The notes: generated by a model not told the origin, from the sequence alone. A stretch of DNA of 64,000 bases from Atherinomorus stipes (GCA_023101725.1 JALJCO010003910.1:265166-329165); one strand, 5' to 3'; shown: positions 1 through 13,082, numbered from the stretch's first letter. Translations and numbers: made by a program.

Positions 1-1561
1 TGTGTCCCTGTGTCTTTGGATGTGTGTTGTGGGAACAGGGATGTACTCCTAAAGACGCCCATTCCTTAAAAACAAAACAACCCTCCTTTGTAACCAAAAA
101 GCTGGTAAAATTGACTCAATATCATAAACTGACGAATACACAGACTTTTTATATTACGTATAATGTCTAGCCCACATTCATGCAGTATGTTGGTACTGTA
201 GCTGTATGTCTTGCCTTGAATATACTTCAAATCCCTACAAAGTCATGGAGATTACTGGGACTGTTTGTAGACTTGGTGCACAATTGTGTAGTGTTTAGAG
301 CTTTAACTGAGGTGTGTATTGGGTAGTGTGACCAGCTCCTTCCAGCTCCAGCTCCAGTCTGTTGAGGTAATGAAGATCAATGAGAGGAAAGGTGGAGGCC
401 GGCTGAGATCCAGGTACTGTCTCCGTGTTTCAGGCCAAAGCTCTATCGATCTGCCTGTGCTCCACTCTGCCAACATCTGATAAAGGACTTCTTTGTACAC
501 ACACACACTCACTTGCACATCATGCACACACTCGCAAAAAGACTTGCTTTCATGCACTTCCAAATACAAACACCATTTTGCTGGACTTACACCCTAATTC
601 TGTAAAAAGAGTTCAACCTCCATCACCCTCTTATACTTTTCTGCACTGTCTCAAGCACCTCAAGGAAAATGTAGAGCTCACATTTCATCATTGTCAAATG
701 ATGCCAGCTAAGTATAGCTATTTCTCTCCCAGCAAATTGCCTCATGGTGGTGTTGCCTTCAAGTACTCTTCGCAAGCTCCTACTTCAGAATACAGACGAT
801 AGAAGCAGAAGCCTATCATCTATTCAAGTAGTGTTTTTGGTGGCAATAGCATATGTGGGAATTCTGCCATTATAGCAGGTAATTTCCTGTCTATCACATT
901 ACTATGAAGCTGCTGCTTGTAGATTGAAAGTTGGGATGTGAAAAAGAAAGTACTACTGTTGTATCAGAACAGAAAGAATATCATCTGTTCCTCATCAAGT
1001 TTTAAAATTTGATAACTGTAAAACACAGATGATGAGTGTAACAACTCATGACACATTAGGCTACACGGTGTTGTTATTTATTCAACAAAAACAAGGCCAA
1101 CATTCAGAAACAATGAGCGAAAACTAAGCCTCTACGTCTATAGAAACCAAGAGTTGAAGGAAAAGTTTTAATTACCACGAAAATATACCGATACAATGGC
1201 TGACACGTCTCTTTTACTCGATTGGAAGTATATGGCTCAGTCTTCAATCTGGTTTCAGCATTGCATCATTTGAATGCTTAAAAGAAGCCCTTCTAGACTT
1301 TAATATATTTTCTCAGTGAGGCGCCCCCTACAGACAGCTAATTCAGCATCCATCTTATTAGACTGGAATGCCAGTCTGACTTCCAAAATACACAGCAAGT
1401 CAGTCTGGCAACCCTCTGTTGGAAACTGATTTCAAATTCAAGATGCAAGGCTGAAGTAACAGGAACAAAGTGAACCGGAAAGAACCAATCAGAGAAACAG
1501 AAATTGACGCAAAAGCCTTTTTGTAAGATGAAATCCCTCAGAGCAGCAAGTTGTTGTGGCT
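1..1561. other. unassigned DNA, no gene recognised
   Basis: No coding sequence is supported. A GT-rich start, a CA-rich patch near 497-535 and ordinary AT-rich DNA are seen. The open frames here (for example 425-802 plus) have no recognisable domain, no splice context and low-complexity composition, so I treat them as chance. Confidence 0.5.
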
Positions 1562-1565
1562 TTAA

Positions 1566-2076
1566 AGGTCCAGTGTGTAGCTAATGTGGCTTTTTTTTAT
1601 TAGCAAAGTCAAGTATTGCTTTCATAAATACGTAGTGAATTCTAATCACAAATGTGTCCCAATGACAGTGCTCTCATAGCTTAGAATGAGTTATTTATAA
1701 AAAGGTGATGGCATACACAAACAAAGGCTGCCATGTTGCATCTCCATCTTTAAATATGGTAGTTGAAAGGGGACAAACTTGTTAGCCAAACACGCATTAC
1801 AGTTTTGGCTAGTAAGACATAAAAGACCCAAATAATACCAGTTTCTCGTTGTGATTTAACTCATCATTATCAATAAGGACACAGTATTATGTATCGATCA
1901 TACCCTGATGAGACATTAATGTGGATGACGGCAACATTTTCACATTTGCGACTCTGCATGGATTCAATAGTTGTAATAACCTCCGCCTAAGCGGTGAGGC
2001 GCCAGAGAGGACTACTTAGTTGTTTAAATTCAATTAGAGCACCACTAGATGGGAGTAATTCTTATACACTGGGGCT
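1566..2076 (+). mobile_element. TTAA-flanked MITE, family A, copy 1
   Basis: A 511-bp non-autonomous element. The left end begins AGGTCCAGTGTGTAG directly after TTAA (1562-1565); the right end closes ...CACTGGGGCT directly before TTAA (2077-2080). The reverse complement of the right end (AGCCCCAGTGTATAAG) matches the left end with few changes, so these are imperfect terminal inverted repeats. TTAA target duplication is typical of piggyBac and Kolobok superfamilies, but no transposase is present. It shares its terminal stretch (CACTAGATG followed by AGTAATTCTTA) and an internal stretch (CTTAGAATGAGT) with the copy starting at 15638, so it is the same family. Boundaries are firm; superfamily is inference. 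Confidence 0.65.
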
Positions 2077-2080
2077 TTAA

Positions 2081-4477
2081 GAACATGTGCGTTTAATTTA
2101 AGAAATCACAAAGGGCATCATTAAATCGTTGCTCCTCTGCATTCACCATTATGGTTATGGTTATGATTAGAGAATTAAGTCACTAAAAAAGACGGATCGC
2201 AAAGTCCCACCTCCCGTGATGTGATTGGCCTGGTCGATTTTTTACCTATAGTTGGAAATCAGTTTCCACTCTAAGCTCTCAGGGAAGGTCAGTCTGATAT
2301 ATTGTAGATTTTCATCTAATCTCTTGCTCTGTCCCTCTCTCTCTTTCTTTTCCTCTCCTCCTCAGATAATGTCCTCTCGTGTTTCTTTGATGAATCGGTC
2401 ATGGTGTTTGTTTAATGTGGCCATGTGTTGATATTTGGGGTGTGATGTGGTGTGTAAAGTAAAACTCAGCTCTAATGTGACAGAGCATTCCGGTGAAGAG
2501 TTGTGAAGGGTGGTTTCTCAGCCTCGGGACACTGCAAGGAAATGACAGCTACAGGAATGTGCATAATGAATGTCAGTGCGCCATCAAAAATAATTAGAAG
2601 CAGAGAATTTTAATGTTGGAAACTTATGTTGTATGGCTTAAACTGACAGAATGCATTTTTTTTTCTAGAAAGAATCAAAAAGAGAAGATCCAAAGGACTT
2701 TTGAACATTCATCAAAGATATGTATACTTAATTTGGCCATTTCCAGTCAAACACCATAATATTGTCTTTGATTGATCCATTCTGCAACATTAAGATGCTG
2801 CATGTAACATGTGGGCTCAGTTAGGTGTTTTTAATCCAACAGTTTTGGTAAAAACTGCTCTGCTATGGAACACTGATGACTATAAACTGATTCTGTCCAA
2901 GTCATGCTTAACCCAAGGATGAGATCTGAGAATGAGATGTCATAACATATAGTCCAACCTGGTCCCAAAGCGCAAGTAAAAGGATATGCAATTACTTTCA
3001 GAGTCTGATGACTTCTCTAGAAGTATGTAGTTCAAACAAAAGCATCTCTGCTCAAACCTGCTCAACCACAAAGCAGAATGCACCACGAACCACAAGCAAG
3101 TGACAAAGGGGTGTGTGTACAGGGCAGAGTAAGAACCTACATACTGTAGTTTCACTCACCAACTCTTTTTCCAGGTATAAAACAGTAGTTGAAAAAACTG
3201 TTTGAAAAACAAGTCCAGTCGAACCTAATAAATGGAAAAAAACTTGTTCATAACATCAAACACAGTCCATCGCTTCCTAGAAGCCACAAACACAACACAT
3301 CTGAGCACATAAAAGCAAATATCGCTCTCATGTATTTCCTTTTCAAGCTACAAAGTCTTCTTACAAAGGAAGAAGGTCGAGGACTGAAAAGTGAAATTGC
3401 CCTTGGTGCCTTTTACCAATGTGACGTCTGCATCGTCACTCAGGTTAAACTCAGTCAATAAAATGACAATACTTCAAGAACACCTATTTGTAATCAATTA
3501 CAATGAGAATGATTTACATTTGTATAATGTCTTCCTAAACACCAAAGGATGCTTTACATGGTGGGGAAACATAAAAAACCCGAAAGAGACGTAAACATAA
3601 AGTTCAAAGACTTAAGTTATTTTGTAAGCACTTATGAAAGAAAGTTGTTTGAGGAACTGACAAGTCGGATATCAGTGGATACTGAATTCAAGAGTTTTGG
3701 GGCCGTGGCGCTAAAAATTCTGCTACCAACAGTCTTCAGTCTGGTGCATGGGGTGGGGAGCAGACCACAGTCTGAGGGCCAGACTCTGTGTGGTGGTGTA
3801 TGTCAAGAGGAGGTCAGCGAGGTACTGAAGGGCAAATTAGTGATATGATTTGCAAGTGAGCTGGAGGATCTTTATAGATAATATGTTATTTGATTGGGAG
3901 CTGGTAGAGGATGATGATGGGACTGATGTACCATAAATTCGGGGCAACAAGCCACTACTTTTTTCACACGCTTTGAACACAGCGGCTTGAACATTGATGA
4001 GTCTAATCAGTGGGTTGCTATGGGCAAATGAGCCTCATGAAGAATATCAAGGGGGAAAACAACCACTCTATCCTTTTTTTTTCATGATGTCGCTCAGTGC
4101 TCAAGCCCTACCAATCAAATCCTCACTGTCCACTGCCCACAAACAGCATTAAAACTGTATGAAGGATTTGGATTGGCGCTTGTTTGGGGAGATAATGCTA
4201 AAAACAGGAAGACTCCAGTTTTATGGGGGAGATCCGGAACCGTACATCAACACTCATGTCCTCATGTTGGACATGAGCTAAGCCCTGCAATTGGAACTTT
4301 GAAGATCGGACATGCAGAGAGAAAGTTAAATGCCGATATTTTACAACTCACGGCTGTTGACGCTAAAAATGATGTAAAATTCATTCCTTGTGCAAAATTA
4401 GAAGAACACTTCTGCTGCATCTGCTGCAGATCAGGTTGTTGCCAGAGATGTCTTAATGTTGCATGGTTGGCGCAACC
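2081..4477. other. unassigned DNA, no gene recognised
   Basis: AT-rich sequence without recognisable coding, RNA or repeat structure. Several frames of 60-100 codons (3189-3461, 3549-3848, 4173-4481 plus) show no domain or splice logic and are treated as chance. Confidence 0.4.
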
Positions 4478-5115
4478 TTAAGAGGGTCCTATGCTCCACA
4501 GATTAAAAAAGGAACAAAAACCCCAGAGAGAGTAAACAGCTAGCTGCTGGACCTGTAGCATATACCAATCAGAAATACATTAAAAACACAACTGTGTTTT
4601 TTTCCCCACATGTGCAGAACTCATGACCAAACATAACACTTTCAAATGACTTCATATAAGCACTGTTGTGAATGTATGGTGGCTGTTAGTGGCCAAAATT
4701 CTCCAAGACATAAAGATGTTTTTTTAAAATATGTGAGTGGATCCAGTGGTCTCAGGTGCGGCTATGACTGTACTATGAGTAACTACTTTTTATGTCTTTT
4801 TAGGCATTACGTATCCCCAACAGTGCTCTAACTCCCATTAAACAAAGCTGGTACAGCAGTCTTAAGTTCAGAGGGTTCTCACTTCAGACATATTTTTTTG
4901 TCCATTTAGGGACACCATAGTAAAAATGGTGGAACAAATATGGCAGCCTCTGTGTATGTGCACCCCCCATTAAGTAGATATAATATACTCATTCTAAGAA
5001 AATAAATACATAACAGTTATTCTAGTGCAGTGCTTACACATGAATAGAAACAGAGTTTTGAATTAAATATGACATTGTTTTGCCATTGTACTTTGGATTT
5101 CTGCACACTGGACCT
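4478..5115 (-). mobile_element. MITE family A, copy 2 (inverted, partial)
   Basis: The right edge ends CACACTGGACCT just before TTAA (5116-5119), the reverse complement of the family A left end. Over 4560-4930 it is a clear inverted match to 15800-16008 plus 17296-17690, including the stretches around CCACTGGATCC, the ACAGTGCTT block and the CTGATTGGTATATGCTA block. It is not interrupted near 4775, so it preserves the empty target site of the Harbinger-like element sitting at 16009. The left end is uncertain because the expected second terminus is not seen. Confidence 0.55.
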
Positions 5116-5119
5116 TTAA

Positions 5120-5815
5120 AAATAAGGCATTGTATTGGTGCCACTTTGCATGCAGGTTGCCTTGGAGACAGTTCAACATGAGTTAAGGCACATGTCCTTG
5201 TAGAGTTCAGTAAAAAAAACAAACAAACAAACAAAAACCCTTTAATTTAATTAGAATTTAAAACTACTTTAAAGTAAAAAAAAAAAAAAAATCATATTTG
5301 AGACTAAAACATGTTATTTGTACTTTTTCACCTTAACATTACTGGATGCATCTTATTACTTCACAAGCAACTTGCTATCACAACTGAAAACAGCCACCTA
5401 TTCTTTAAATGTAATCACAGGCAGAGTTTGGCTGGATGCACGTATGTCACAGGGCCATGTTTTGGGGGAGGAGAACAGTCTCCATAATGGATGCCATTTT
5501 GACAATTCACATACTATAGCTGCTCTCATATCCACTTGAAGTCTAACCTTCCTTGAATATAATTATGGGTCATTTCTGACTTCAAGGAGGAGTGAATGAG
5601 ATAATATTTAGGAGGAGGACAGTCTTGTTTAAGGGTTACACAGGTCTATGACAGACAACAAAATTGACAGTTATCTGGCTTTTTTGTTTTCAATCTCAAT
5701 GAAAAAAAAAAAACTACTAACTTTATAACAATGCAACATCCATGTAAAATGTTTGTATTAGACTGCTTTTAAAAAACGGTCAAATAAACATCATATATAT
5801 ATATAGACACACACT
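5120..5815. other. unassigned DNA with short A tracts
   Basis: No gene recognised. Contains an A run at about 5276-5291 and another near 5701-5713, with general AT-rich sequence. Confidence 0.4.
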
Positions 5816-6385
5816 GGGTTGAAAATATACAGGAACAAAAAAATAACACAAAAATAAAAGGATTAAAAAGGGAATAAAACAAGAATTAAAAAAAAAAAGA
5901 ATATTAAAAAAAAAAAAAAAAAACGAAGAAAAAATAAAAAATTGGAGTCTTTCTTAATAAGAGGGGGGGGGGAGGAGAGAGTGAGATGATGATTAAGGTG
6001 TGGCTCTGTGAGCACCATCACTGAGGAGGGGGGGGAGGGGGGAGGAGAAAGGATGGTGGATTGATTGATGGTGGGTGGGGTGGATGAAATTTGAAAAGTG
6101 GGGTTGTTTTGAAGGAGGGAGGGAAATTTTGTATTTTATTTTTTTTTGGTGTTCATTGGTTCACGCTTATCTTTATAAATAATTATAAATTAATAATAAA
6201 TACAACTAAATTGTGCTTTAATTTAAAAAATAAAAAGGGTTTTTAAAAAGCCAATATTTTTTTTTTTTCCTTTAAAAGAAAAAAAGAGGGAGTTATGAAT
6301 TTAGAAAGGAAAAAAGGGGGTGGTGTAGTTATGTTATATAAAAAAAAAAAAAAAAAAACATCCAACAAAAAAAAAAAAAAAAAGT

Positions 6386-6416
<31 letters not shown>

Positions 6417-6775
6417 TTATTTAATATTTTTAAAAAATTAAAAGATAAAAAAATAAAAAAAAATTAAAAAAGGAGAAAAAGATGAAATGAATGATAAAAT
6501 ATTAAATAAAAAAATTAAAATAAAAATAATAAATAATTGATAATAAGAAAGTAAAAAAAAAATATAATTAATAAAAAATAATAAAAAATAATATAAAAAA
6601 AAATAATAAAAATAAATAAAAAAAAAAAATTAAAAAAAAAAAAAAAAAATATAAAAAAAATAAAAAATAATTAATTATTTATAATATATATAATTTGAAT
6701 ATATATTTATATAATTTTTAATATTAAAAATTTATTTAATAATAATAAAAAAAAAAAAAAAAAAAAAAAATTAAA

Positions 6776-6779
<4 letters not shown>
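5816..6779. repeat. adenine-rich low-complexity block
   Basis: About 950 bp in which the plus strand is overwhelmingly A with interspersed T and occasional G-rich stretches (5960-6120). Many homopolymer A runs of 10-20 occur between 5890 and 6770. There is no coding capacity. It could be expanded degenerate A-tail material or partly an assembly or sequencing artefact of a homopolymer-rich region. Confidence 0.8.

Positions 6780-6862
<83 letters not shown>
6780..6862. repeat. (CA)n then (TA)n compound microsatellite
   Basis: About 20 CA units (6780-6819) pass directly into about 21 TA units (to 6862). The minus-strand open frame through this region (runs of Tyr-Ile and Cys-Val) is an artefact of the dinucleotide repeat. 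Confidence 0.95.
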
Positions 6863-6865
<3 letters not shown>

Positions 6866-7199
6866 GCCATGGAGAAAATTAAGAGACCACCCTTGTTTTC
6901 TCATATTAATTGGTCATTTTAATGCCCTGTACTACTAAAAGTACATCTGTTTGAAAAAATATAATGATAACAGCAAAAATAGCTCATAAGAGTTTAATTT
7001 AAGAGCTGATATTGAGCCATTTTCCATACTTTTCTTGATAAATGATTTTGGTTATTAAGGTCTTGCATCAATAGCTATGGGATTGTACTGCCAAAACAGT
7101 GCTTTTCGGCATTCTATATTTTCATTTCTGTCTCTTTTAGTCACATGATTCACACCACAGTTGGCACTCGATTGCAAAACCATTATTTGTGATGACAAA

Positions 7200-7925
7200 G
7201 TTGGTCCCTTGATTCTCATCCAGCACCTCCAAATCCGAGACCATGGTCCTCGCCCGGAAAAGGGTGGAGTGTCCTCTCCGGGTCGGGAGTGAGGTCCTGC
7301 CCCAGGTGGAGGAGTTCAAGTATCTCGTGGTCTTGTTCACGAGTGAGGGAAAAATGGAGCGGGAGATGGACAGACGGATCGGTGCAGCGTCTGCAGTGAT
7401 GCGGACTCTGCATCGGTCCGTCGTGATGAAGAAGGAGCTGAGCCAGAAGGCGAAGCTCTCGATTTACCGGTCCATCTACGTTCCTACCCTCACCTATGGC
7501 CATGAACTGTGGGTCATGACCGAAAGAACGAGATCGCGGGTACAAGCGGCTGAAATGAGTTTCTTCCATAGGGTGGCCGGGTTCTCCCTTAGAGATAGGG
7601 TGAGGAGCTCGGTCATCCGGGAGGGGCTCAAAGTAGAGCCGCTGCTCCTCCGTATAGAGAGGAGCCAGATGAGGTGGCTCGGGCATCTGGTCAGGACGCC
7701 TCCTGGACGCCTCCCTGGTGAGGTGTTCCAGGCACGTCCCACCGGGACAAGCCCCGGGGGAGACCCAGGACACGCTGGAGGGACTATGTCTCCCGGCTGG
7801 CCTGGGAACGCCTCGGGATCCCCCCGGATGAGCTGGCGGCTGTGGCCGGGGTGGGGGAGAGTGGGGGTTCCCTGCTTAGGCAGCTGCCCCCGCGACCCGA
7901 TCCCGGATAAGCGGAAGAAGACGTA
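7200..7925 (+). pseudogene. RTE-like LINE, C-terminal reverse transcriptase fragment
   Basis: The plus frame from 7243 encodes the region after the reverse transcriptase core. Recognisable motifs are EEFKYLVVLFTSEG, MDRRIGAASAVMRTLH, LTYGHELWVMTERTRSR, GFSLRDRVRSSVIREGL and RSQMRWLGHLVR. I recognise these as the tail of a very common fish non-LTR retrotransposon; the RW(L/F)GH(L/V) ending resembles the RTE clade (Rex3/BovB-like), but the clade call is from memory. Near 7740-7760 the frame shifts: the continuation RTRWRDYVSRLAWERLGIPP is read in another frame, ending PPRPDPG then a stop near 7908. There is no endonuclease and no catalytic box, so it is a 5'-truncated dead copy. It is distinctly GC-rich against AT-rich flanks. 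It is followed after a few bases by a (TA)n tract. Confidence 0.8.
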
Positions 7926-7931
7926 CGCTAT

Positions 7932-7933
<2 letters not shown>

Positions 7934-7970
<37 letters not shown>
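7934..7970. repeat. (TA)n microsatellite at LINE 3' end
   Basis: About 18 TA units immediately after the LINE fragment, in the place where a simple-repeat tail would normally sit. Confidence 0.95.
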
Positions 7971-7974
<4 letters not shown>

Positions 7975-7976
<2 letters not shown>

Positions 7977-10200
7977 GTATTTATATACCTTATCAGTTGA
8001 TATGGAAACCATTTGACACATTATGTCACATAATGAACTGTAATACTGTATGTCTCAATATAAGCTTGTTCATTATTTTCAGCAAATGTGTTTTCAAGAG
8101 CCACTACATGCCCTTTGCATTAGCTGTACAGACATATTCAAATTAGTCCTGGAAAGACTGGATGCCCCAACTATAATCTTTTTCAAAGGAAATGGTGGAG
8201 ATGGATCTCACTGTATTTAACAGCGGTGCCAAGTTCCAATTCAAAATCCTTGAATGATCTCATTCTCCCCCACTGCCTTTTGAAATTTACCCAAGGCCTA
8301 TCTTAATATGTTCTAAAAGGTGTTAATTGTCTTGACTTTCCCAGAGCTGCAGAGTTCAAGAAAGATTAGATAAGAGTACTTTTCAGGCAAACAGCCCCCC
8401 CCCACCCCCGCCTTTGATTTACAGGGTTTCAAGCTATTAAAATAGTTGGTAAATGCCAAAGCCTGGCCCACTACATCTATGTCATTTAAATGAGCAAAAG
8501 CTGCAGAAGCTTTTTCCTTAAATGGGCAGTAGCTGGTCTCAGGCCAGTTTGACACATCTCACTCTGATGAGTAAGATAAGGCCATGCAGGAGATGGCCAC
8601 ATACAGTACATGTAGTACCCGTGTCTGAGCCAAATTGTGGAGTCTGAGCATAAATTAGCTCCCCCCATACAATTTGCATGACGTTGCTGTTAATGCTCTG
8701 TGAACTGGACCAACTGCTCCTTGATGCCAAACAAGTTTTGGATAATCTGACCTAATTAGCATAGCTACGAAAAACAGAGCAGACTTTCTGGCACTGTGGC
8801 ATTAATTTTATTCATATTTGTTGATCTGTTTTTATATATACACGAGTGTGTGCTGCGACAGACCAAAAGATGAGATTTACAAAAAATGAAATCAGGCAGG
8901 CGTAAGCTGTGGGCAAATGTTAACCTAAGCCACCCCTTGTTTGCATCTCCCTCTGCCAGAGTGTATTTCTCCGCCACACCAGACATTTCCCTGTTTCTGC
9001 CCTCTTTAAACCAGAGAATGAGACAAGAAGCAAGAAGACTCGTGGGCATCTTCTCACTCCAAGTAGTGAACCAGGGCATCTTTTCCCCTATTTCCCGATC
9101 CCTCTCTTATCTTTATATCGTTGTTTTTATGTCACCTCAGGCAAAGCTTACAGTAAATAGGCAGTACTTTTAGATGGATGGATGGATTGTAGATAGAAAG
9201 ACCGGGAACACTTGTTACACATTAAAACAGAAGAGAATCACATTACTGTACGAGTTGTGTGGCATTTCTTCCAGAGGGCACCTTTTTCCCATTACTCATT
9301 TCAATGCTCAATCCACTTTGTGATGATGAGGGACCACATGTCACATTCATTGCAGTATGTGGGAGGAAAAATCCCAGGAGAAGCAGTCAAACATGCAAGC
9401 TGAGGGTCATGTCTGTGGATTTGATTGTTTAACTGCATAAATGCACATTTGCACTTAGTTTAATGATGACAGTGGTATTTTTTTTCATTTAAGCTCATAA
9501 ACCTCTGCACTACATGCACCTTTAATACTTAGAGCTTCACATTGCTCAGATAAAATGATAAAAACCTGTACCAACCGCTCCCACTGGCTAAAAGTGAAAT
9601 GACTGGCAGAACAGTCAACCTTCTTCCCAACTCATTGCATAAATCGCAGTGATCTATATTTGTGATTTTTTGCCAAAGTTAACTTTTTGTCTCAGGTTTC
9701 AAAGGAGGTTTTAAGAATTAATCATGTCCAATTTCTTGCGCCAATAAAAAGGAAGAAGTCCATAAACTATATATAAAAAAAAAAAAAGTTAATGAAAACA
9801 TCATTGTACAATCCCATTTTACATTATAGCCCCAAAAGGTGCACCCTGATGGCTTTCAACTCTTATTATAAATCATTTGTCTGTACCAAGATGCAGCTTG
9901 TGATACGATTACACATATGGTCCAACCACATGACTCACTATGCAATGAGCTACAGATGCTTTTGCACACTTTAGATTCACTTTAGTTCACATTGACTACA
10001 CTGCTGGGTTCTTTAAAGCAGGGCTGTAACAGGGCTATGTAACTAGTGAGGTACAAAACCATGCAAGCATGCAATACGCTAGCAAAAAAAAAGAATTTGA
10101 GTACTTATTTATAAATAAAAAGTAATATAAATAGTATTTTAAACTGTGCAATTACACAAATACACAATCATATAATATTGTTGACTGAATCTTTATTAAA
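7975..10200. other. unassigned DNA, no gene recognised
   Basis: No coding or RNA gene recognised. A short C run at 8395-8402 and a (GATG)-like patch near 9173-9187 are the only simple-sequence features. Overlapping short frames on both strands (8313-9403) carry no domain and are treated as chance. Confidence 0.4.
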
Positions 10201-10224
10201 ATTTGACACTCACATGCTACAGCC

Positions 10225-10640
10225 TAGCTCAGAAGAGCCAGCTCTGAGAGCCAATGCTTCATAGTGAATCAGAGGAGCCGGCTCCCAGTTTTTTCGGAGA
10301 TCACAGTACTTTGTTCACCTGCCAAGGGTCTATTGTTGCAAATTAGCTTGCAAATGCTAATGCTAATCCAACATGTTTTCCTCTGTTGCTATTAATATGT
10401 ACTGTCCCTATCAAATAAACAAAAAGTTTGAAGATAGAATAAATGCACAGAATTTTAAGGCTTCGCATAAAAATACTGAATGCAAAAAAAGTTTTTTACA
10501 CACAAACCAGTAATTTATTGCAAAATTAAGAAAAAATAAATTAAGAGCCATTCGGGAGTCGAAAGAGTTTTCATTCAGCTCTTCTTTGGGAGGCAAATCA
10601 AAAGAGCTGGCTCTCTGAAAAGAGCCGAACTTATGAAGAG
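10225..10640. mobile_element. hAT-like non-autonomous remnant
   Basis: Repeated and inverted AGAGCC/GGCTCT words cluster at both sides (AGAAGAGCCAGCTC and GAGCCGGCTCCC at 10230-10290; GAGCTGGCTCTC and AAAGAGCCG at 10600-10630). I associate this pattern with a fish hAT-derived repeat from memory. No transposase frame is visible. Boundaries are approximate. Confidence 0.35.
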
Positions 10641-12877
10641 AGTGTAAACGTCACCTGGTTCAGCAACATGTACAGCTGTGGGGTGGGGTTGGGGGGTTAA
10701 CTATTGTTAATAATTTTACATTAAGAACAAGAATCAAACTATTTTTTGAGGTTGTTATACGATAATAACAATCTAGTAGACTCGGATAATAATCTTGACC
10801 ATTCTCATCCACAAAGAAAATATAATAAGTGAATTTAAACAGTTTTTTGAGGCAAAACGAGTGGGATGATATAACATAAAAGGTCTATGTGGCCACAAAA
10901 ATGTAACTTTTAAACAATATTTAGGTGGACATGAATACATATATACTGAATTAACTTTTTTTTCAGTAATTTTCTGTTTTTCAGTAATTATCCATTGCTG
11001 AAAAACAGTAATGGATTATAACTATTGTTTTTTGAGTATTTTAGGTAAAGTTAGATTCCGGGTCAAATTTGACCCACCAACACGAACGACGTTAGCAGTT
11101 TTTGAACACAATACAAGGGTTAAGTTGCTTATTTTCAATACTGATTTTTGCCATGTCTACATTTTGGACAGATAACTAATGAAAGTAAAGCTGAATAATG
11201 TCTGGCTGTAGATGCAGCTGATTATTATTATTATCATTAATTTACTTGGTTTTGGTATTGATCCAAAATCAAAACTCATTGAGACCCCCAATAAAATGTT
11301 TGCTTTGACCAAACCTGTAACCTACAAATGTGCACATTGTAGAAAGTGGAACTGACAATTTAGCATTTACCCCATAACAAAAACAACAAAACAAAAACAA
11401 ATGATAACCGAACCTATTATGAAAGGCAAAAAAACAGAACCTTTCAGCTGTGCCTCTAAAATAACGTTTTATATTTAGCAAATTGCCCAAAGTTTAAATG
11501 AGTAATATATTTTGTATGTTCAATTTAAATTCTGCAAGTAACAACAGTGGATTAAAGTTAAGTAGTAAATCGCAGTTCTGTGGTTTAGAGCAGTCCCTAA
11601 CTGGAAGTAACGAGTCACATTCTCTCATTATAATCTGTTAATTTTTTTCCCCCAAATATTATCAGGGGCTCATTTAAAAAAAAAATCTATAGGGCATGAC
11701 CCCTGGACACTGTAAACTTATTAGGGTTCATAATTTTATGCTTCATACTCACCTTCACCCACTAGCTGCCAATGGGTAATGAAAAATGTAATTGAATTAA
11801 CCCCAGTGTGTAAATGGGAAAAACAAAAATGCAGCATAAAGCATGACAGCAGCAGAATCTCCTGTTTGCCGCTTTACTCTCTCCAATAGACTTCTGCTTA
11901 ACACACTTCTGTTGCATTATCATAAAGCACACAATACAATCACAGACATGGAAAGCTCAGACCTGGTGTCATGCACAACCTCTCAGCATGGTGATGGTGT
12001 TATGCATTTTTATGTCGGGCTAGGGCCTCTTTCTAAATAGCGGTGTCACGGGTTTGAGGTTTGGTAACCTTGTGCTTTATTGTCTCAGGGCTGGAAAATG
12101 GGTTTTATTCCAGTCTGAAGATGAGATAAGGCTCTGTCAGGAATACTGGCCTTTCTGCCTCTTACCCTCACTGCTGGGGGCTTATTGCAGCAGAGAGGAC
12201 TAACATTCCATCTCTCCCTCGCTCTGTCTTGTATAGATTTTTCCCGACTACCACTTTCATTACATTTGCTGCTTTCTTTTCTGCTTTGACTTTCATGTTC
12301 TCTAACTCTTTCCTCGCACCCTCAATTTCACCCATCTTCATTACGCTGTCATTAAACCAGTTCTGATTTCATTGCAATCATTTATCATTCTGTTCCATGG
12401 ACTCATTATCAGGATCTTTATTGCTTTTTTTCCCCCTTTTTCCATGCTTCTATCTTTTTGTCAGCCCTGCAGTGAAATGACTCCAGTGCATTAAGATTGT
12501 GCTTTACTGTGTGCAAACCAGCAAAGAAGCAGCACATGCTCCGTCTTTGCCCTTTTCCTTCTCTATAGAGCGCTGCTTTGACCACGGCTATCTGTTACCG
12601 TTCCTCCCCCTTTGTCCCTGTAGCGCCTTCCCCAGCTGAGGTCACCTCCTGTGGGGTCACATATGGTGACAAGCCTCCCTTCTCATAAATTGCTGCTACT
12701 GGATAAATTTGTGTGCAGCTGTTAGCCAGTGCTCACACTTTACCTCTAAGTGCCCCCTGCTGTTCTCCAGGCTTGACCAGTCATCAGTTGTTTCAGGCTT
12801 AGAGGCATGAGTGTGCAGTGACTTTGGTGCTTCCTGATGTTGCAACAGAAACTCGTTCTGGGATGGTAGACTAGCAG
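10641..12877. other. unassigned DNA, no gene recognised
   Basis: No supportable gene. The stretch is AT-rich up to about 11850 and more mixed after. A pyrimidine-rich zone around 12230-12450 does not precede a convincing exon. Confidence 0.4.
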
Positions 12878-13082
12878 GTGGTGGGGATCCCTGGTCCTTG
12901 AGGGCTGCAGTCCTGCATGTTTTCTTTGTGTCCCCACTCCAGCACACCTGATTGAAATGAATAAGTCACAGCAGAACTTGATAGACTGTTGGATCTATCC
13001 TATTTGAATCAGGTGTGCTGGAGTGGAGGCACATAGACAACCTGCAGGACTATGGCCCTCAAGGACCAGGGTTCCCCACCAC
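12878..13082. mobile_element. 205-bp hairpin MITE
   Basis: The left arm starts GTGGTGGGGATCCCTGGTCC and the right arm ends with the inverted copy CCCTCAAGGACCAGGG then TTCCCCACCAC. The arms (about 12878-12957 and 13005-13082) also share the inverted block around CTCCAGCACACCTGATT / AATCAGGTGTGCTGGAG. The whole unit can fold into a long stem with a loop of about 50 bp. I recognise the ends as a common fish hAT-type MITE, from memory. Confidence 0.7.

Noticed and set aside
425..802. 125-codon plus-strand open frame
   Set aside because: No recognised domain, His/Thr-rich stretches driven by a CA-rich patch, and no splice or promoter context.
6707..6904. Minus-strand frame with Tyr-Ile and Cys-Val runs, like a membrane peptide
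   Set aside because: It is a direct translation of (TA)n, (CA)n and poly-A.
7216..7773. 185-codon minus-strand frame, and 7494-8021 minus
   Set aside because: Antisense to the GC-rich LINE fragment; long only because GC-rich coding DNA lacks stops on the other strand.
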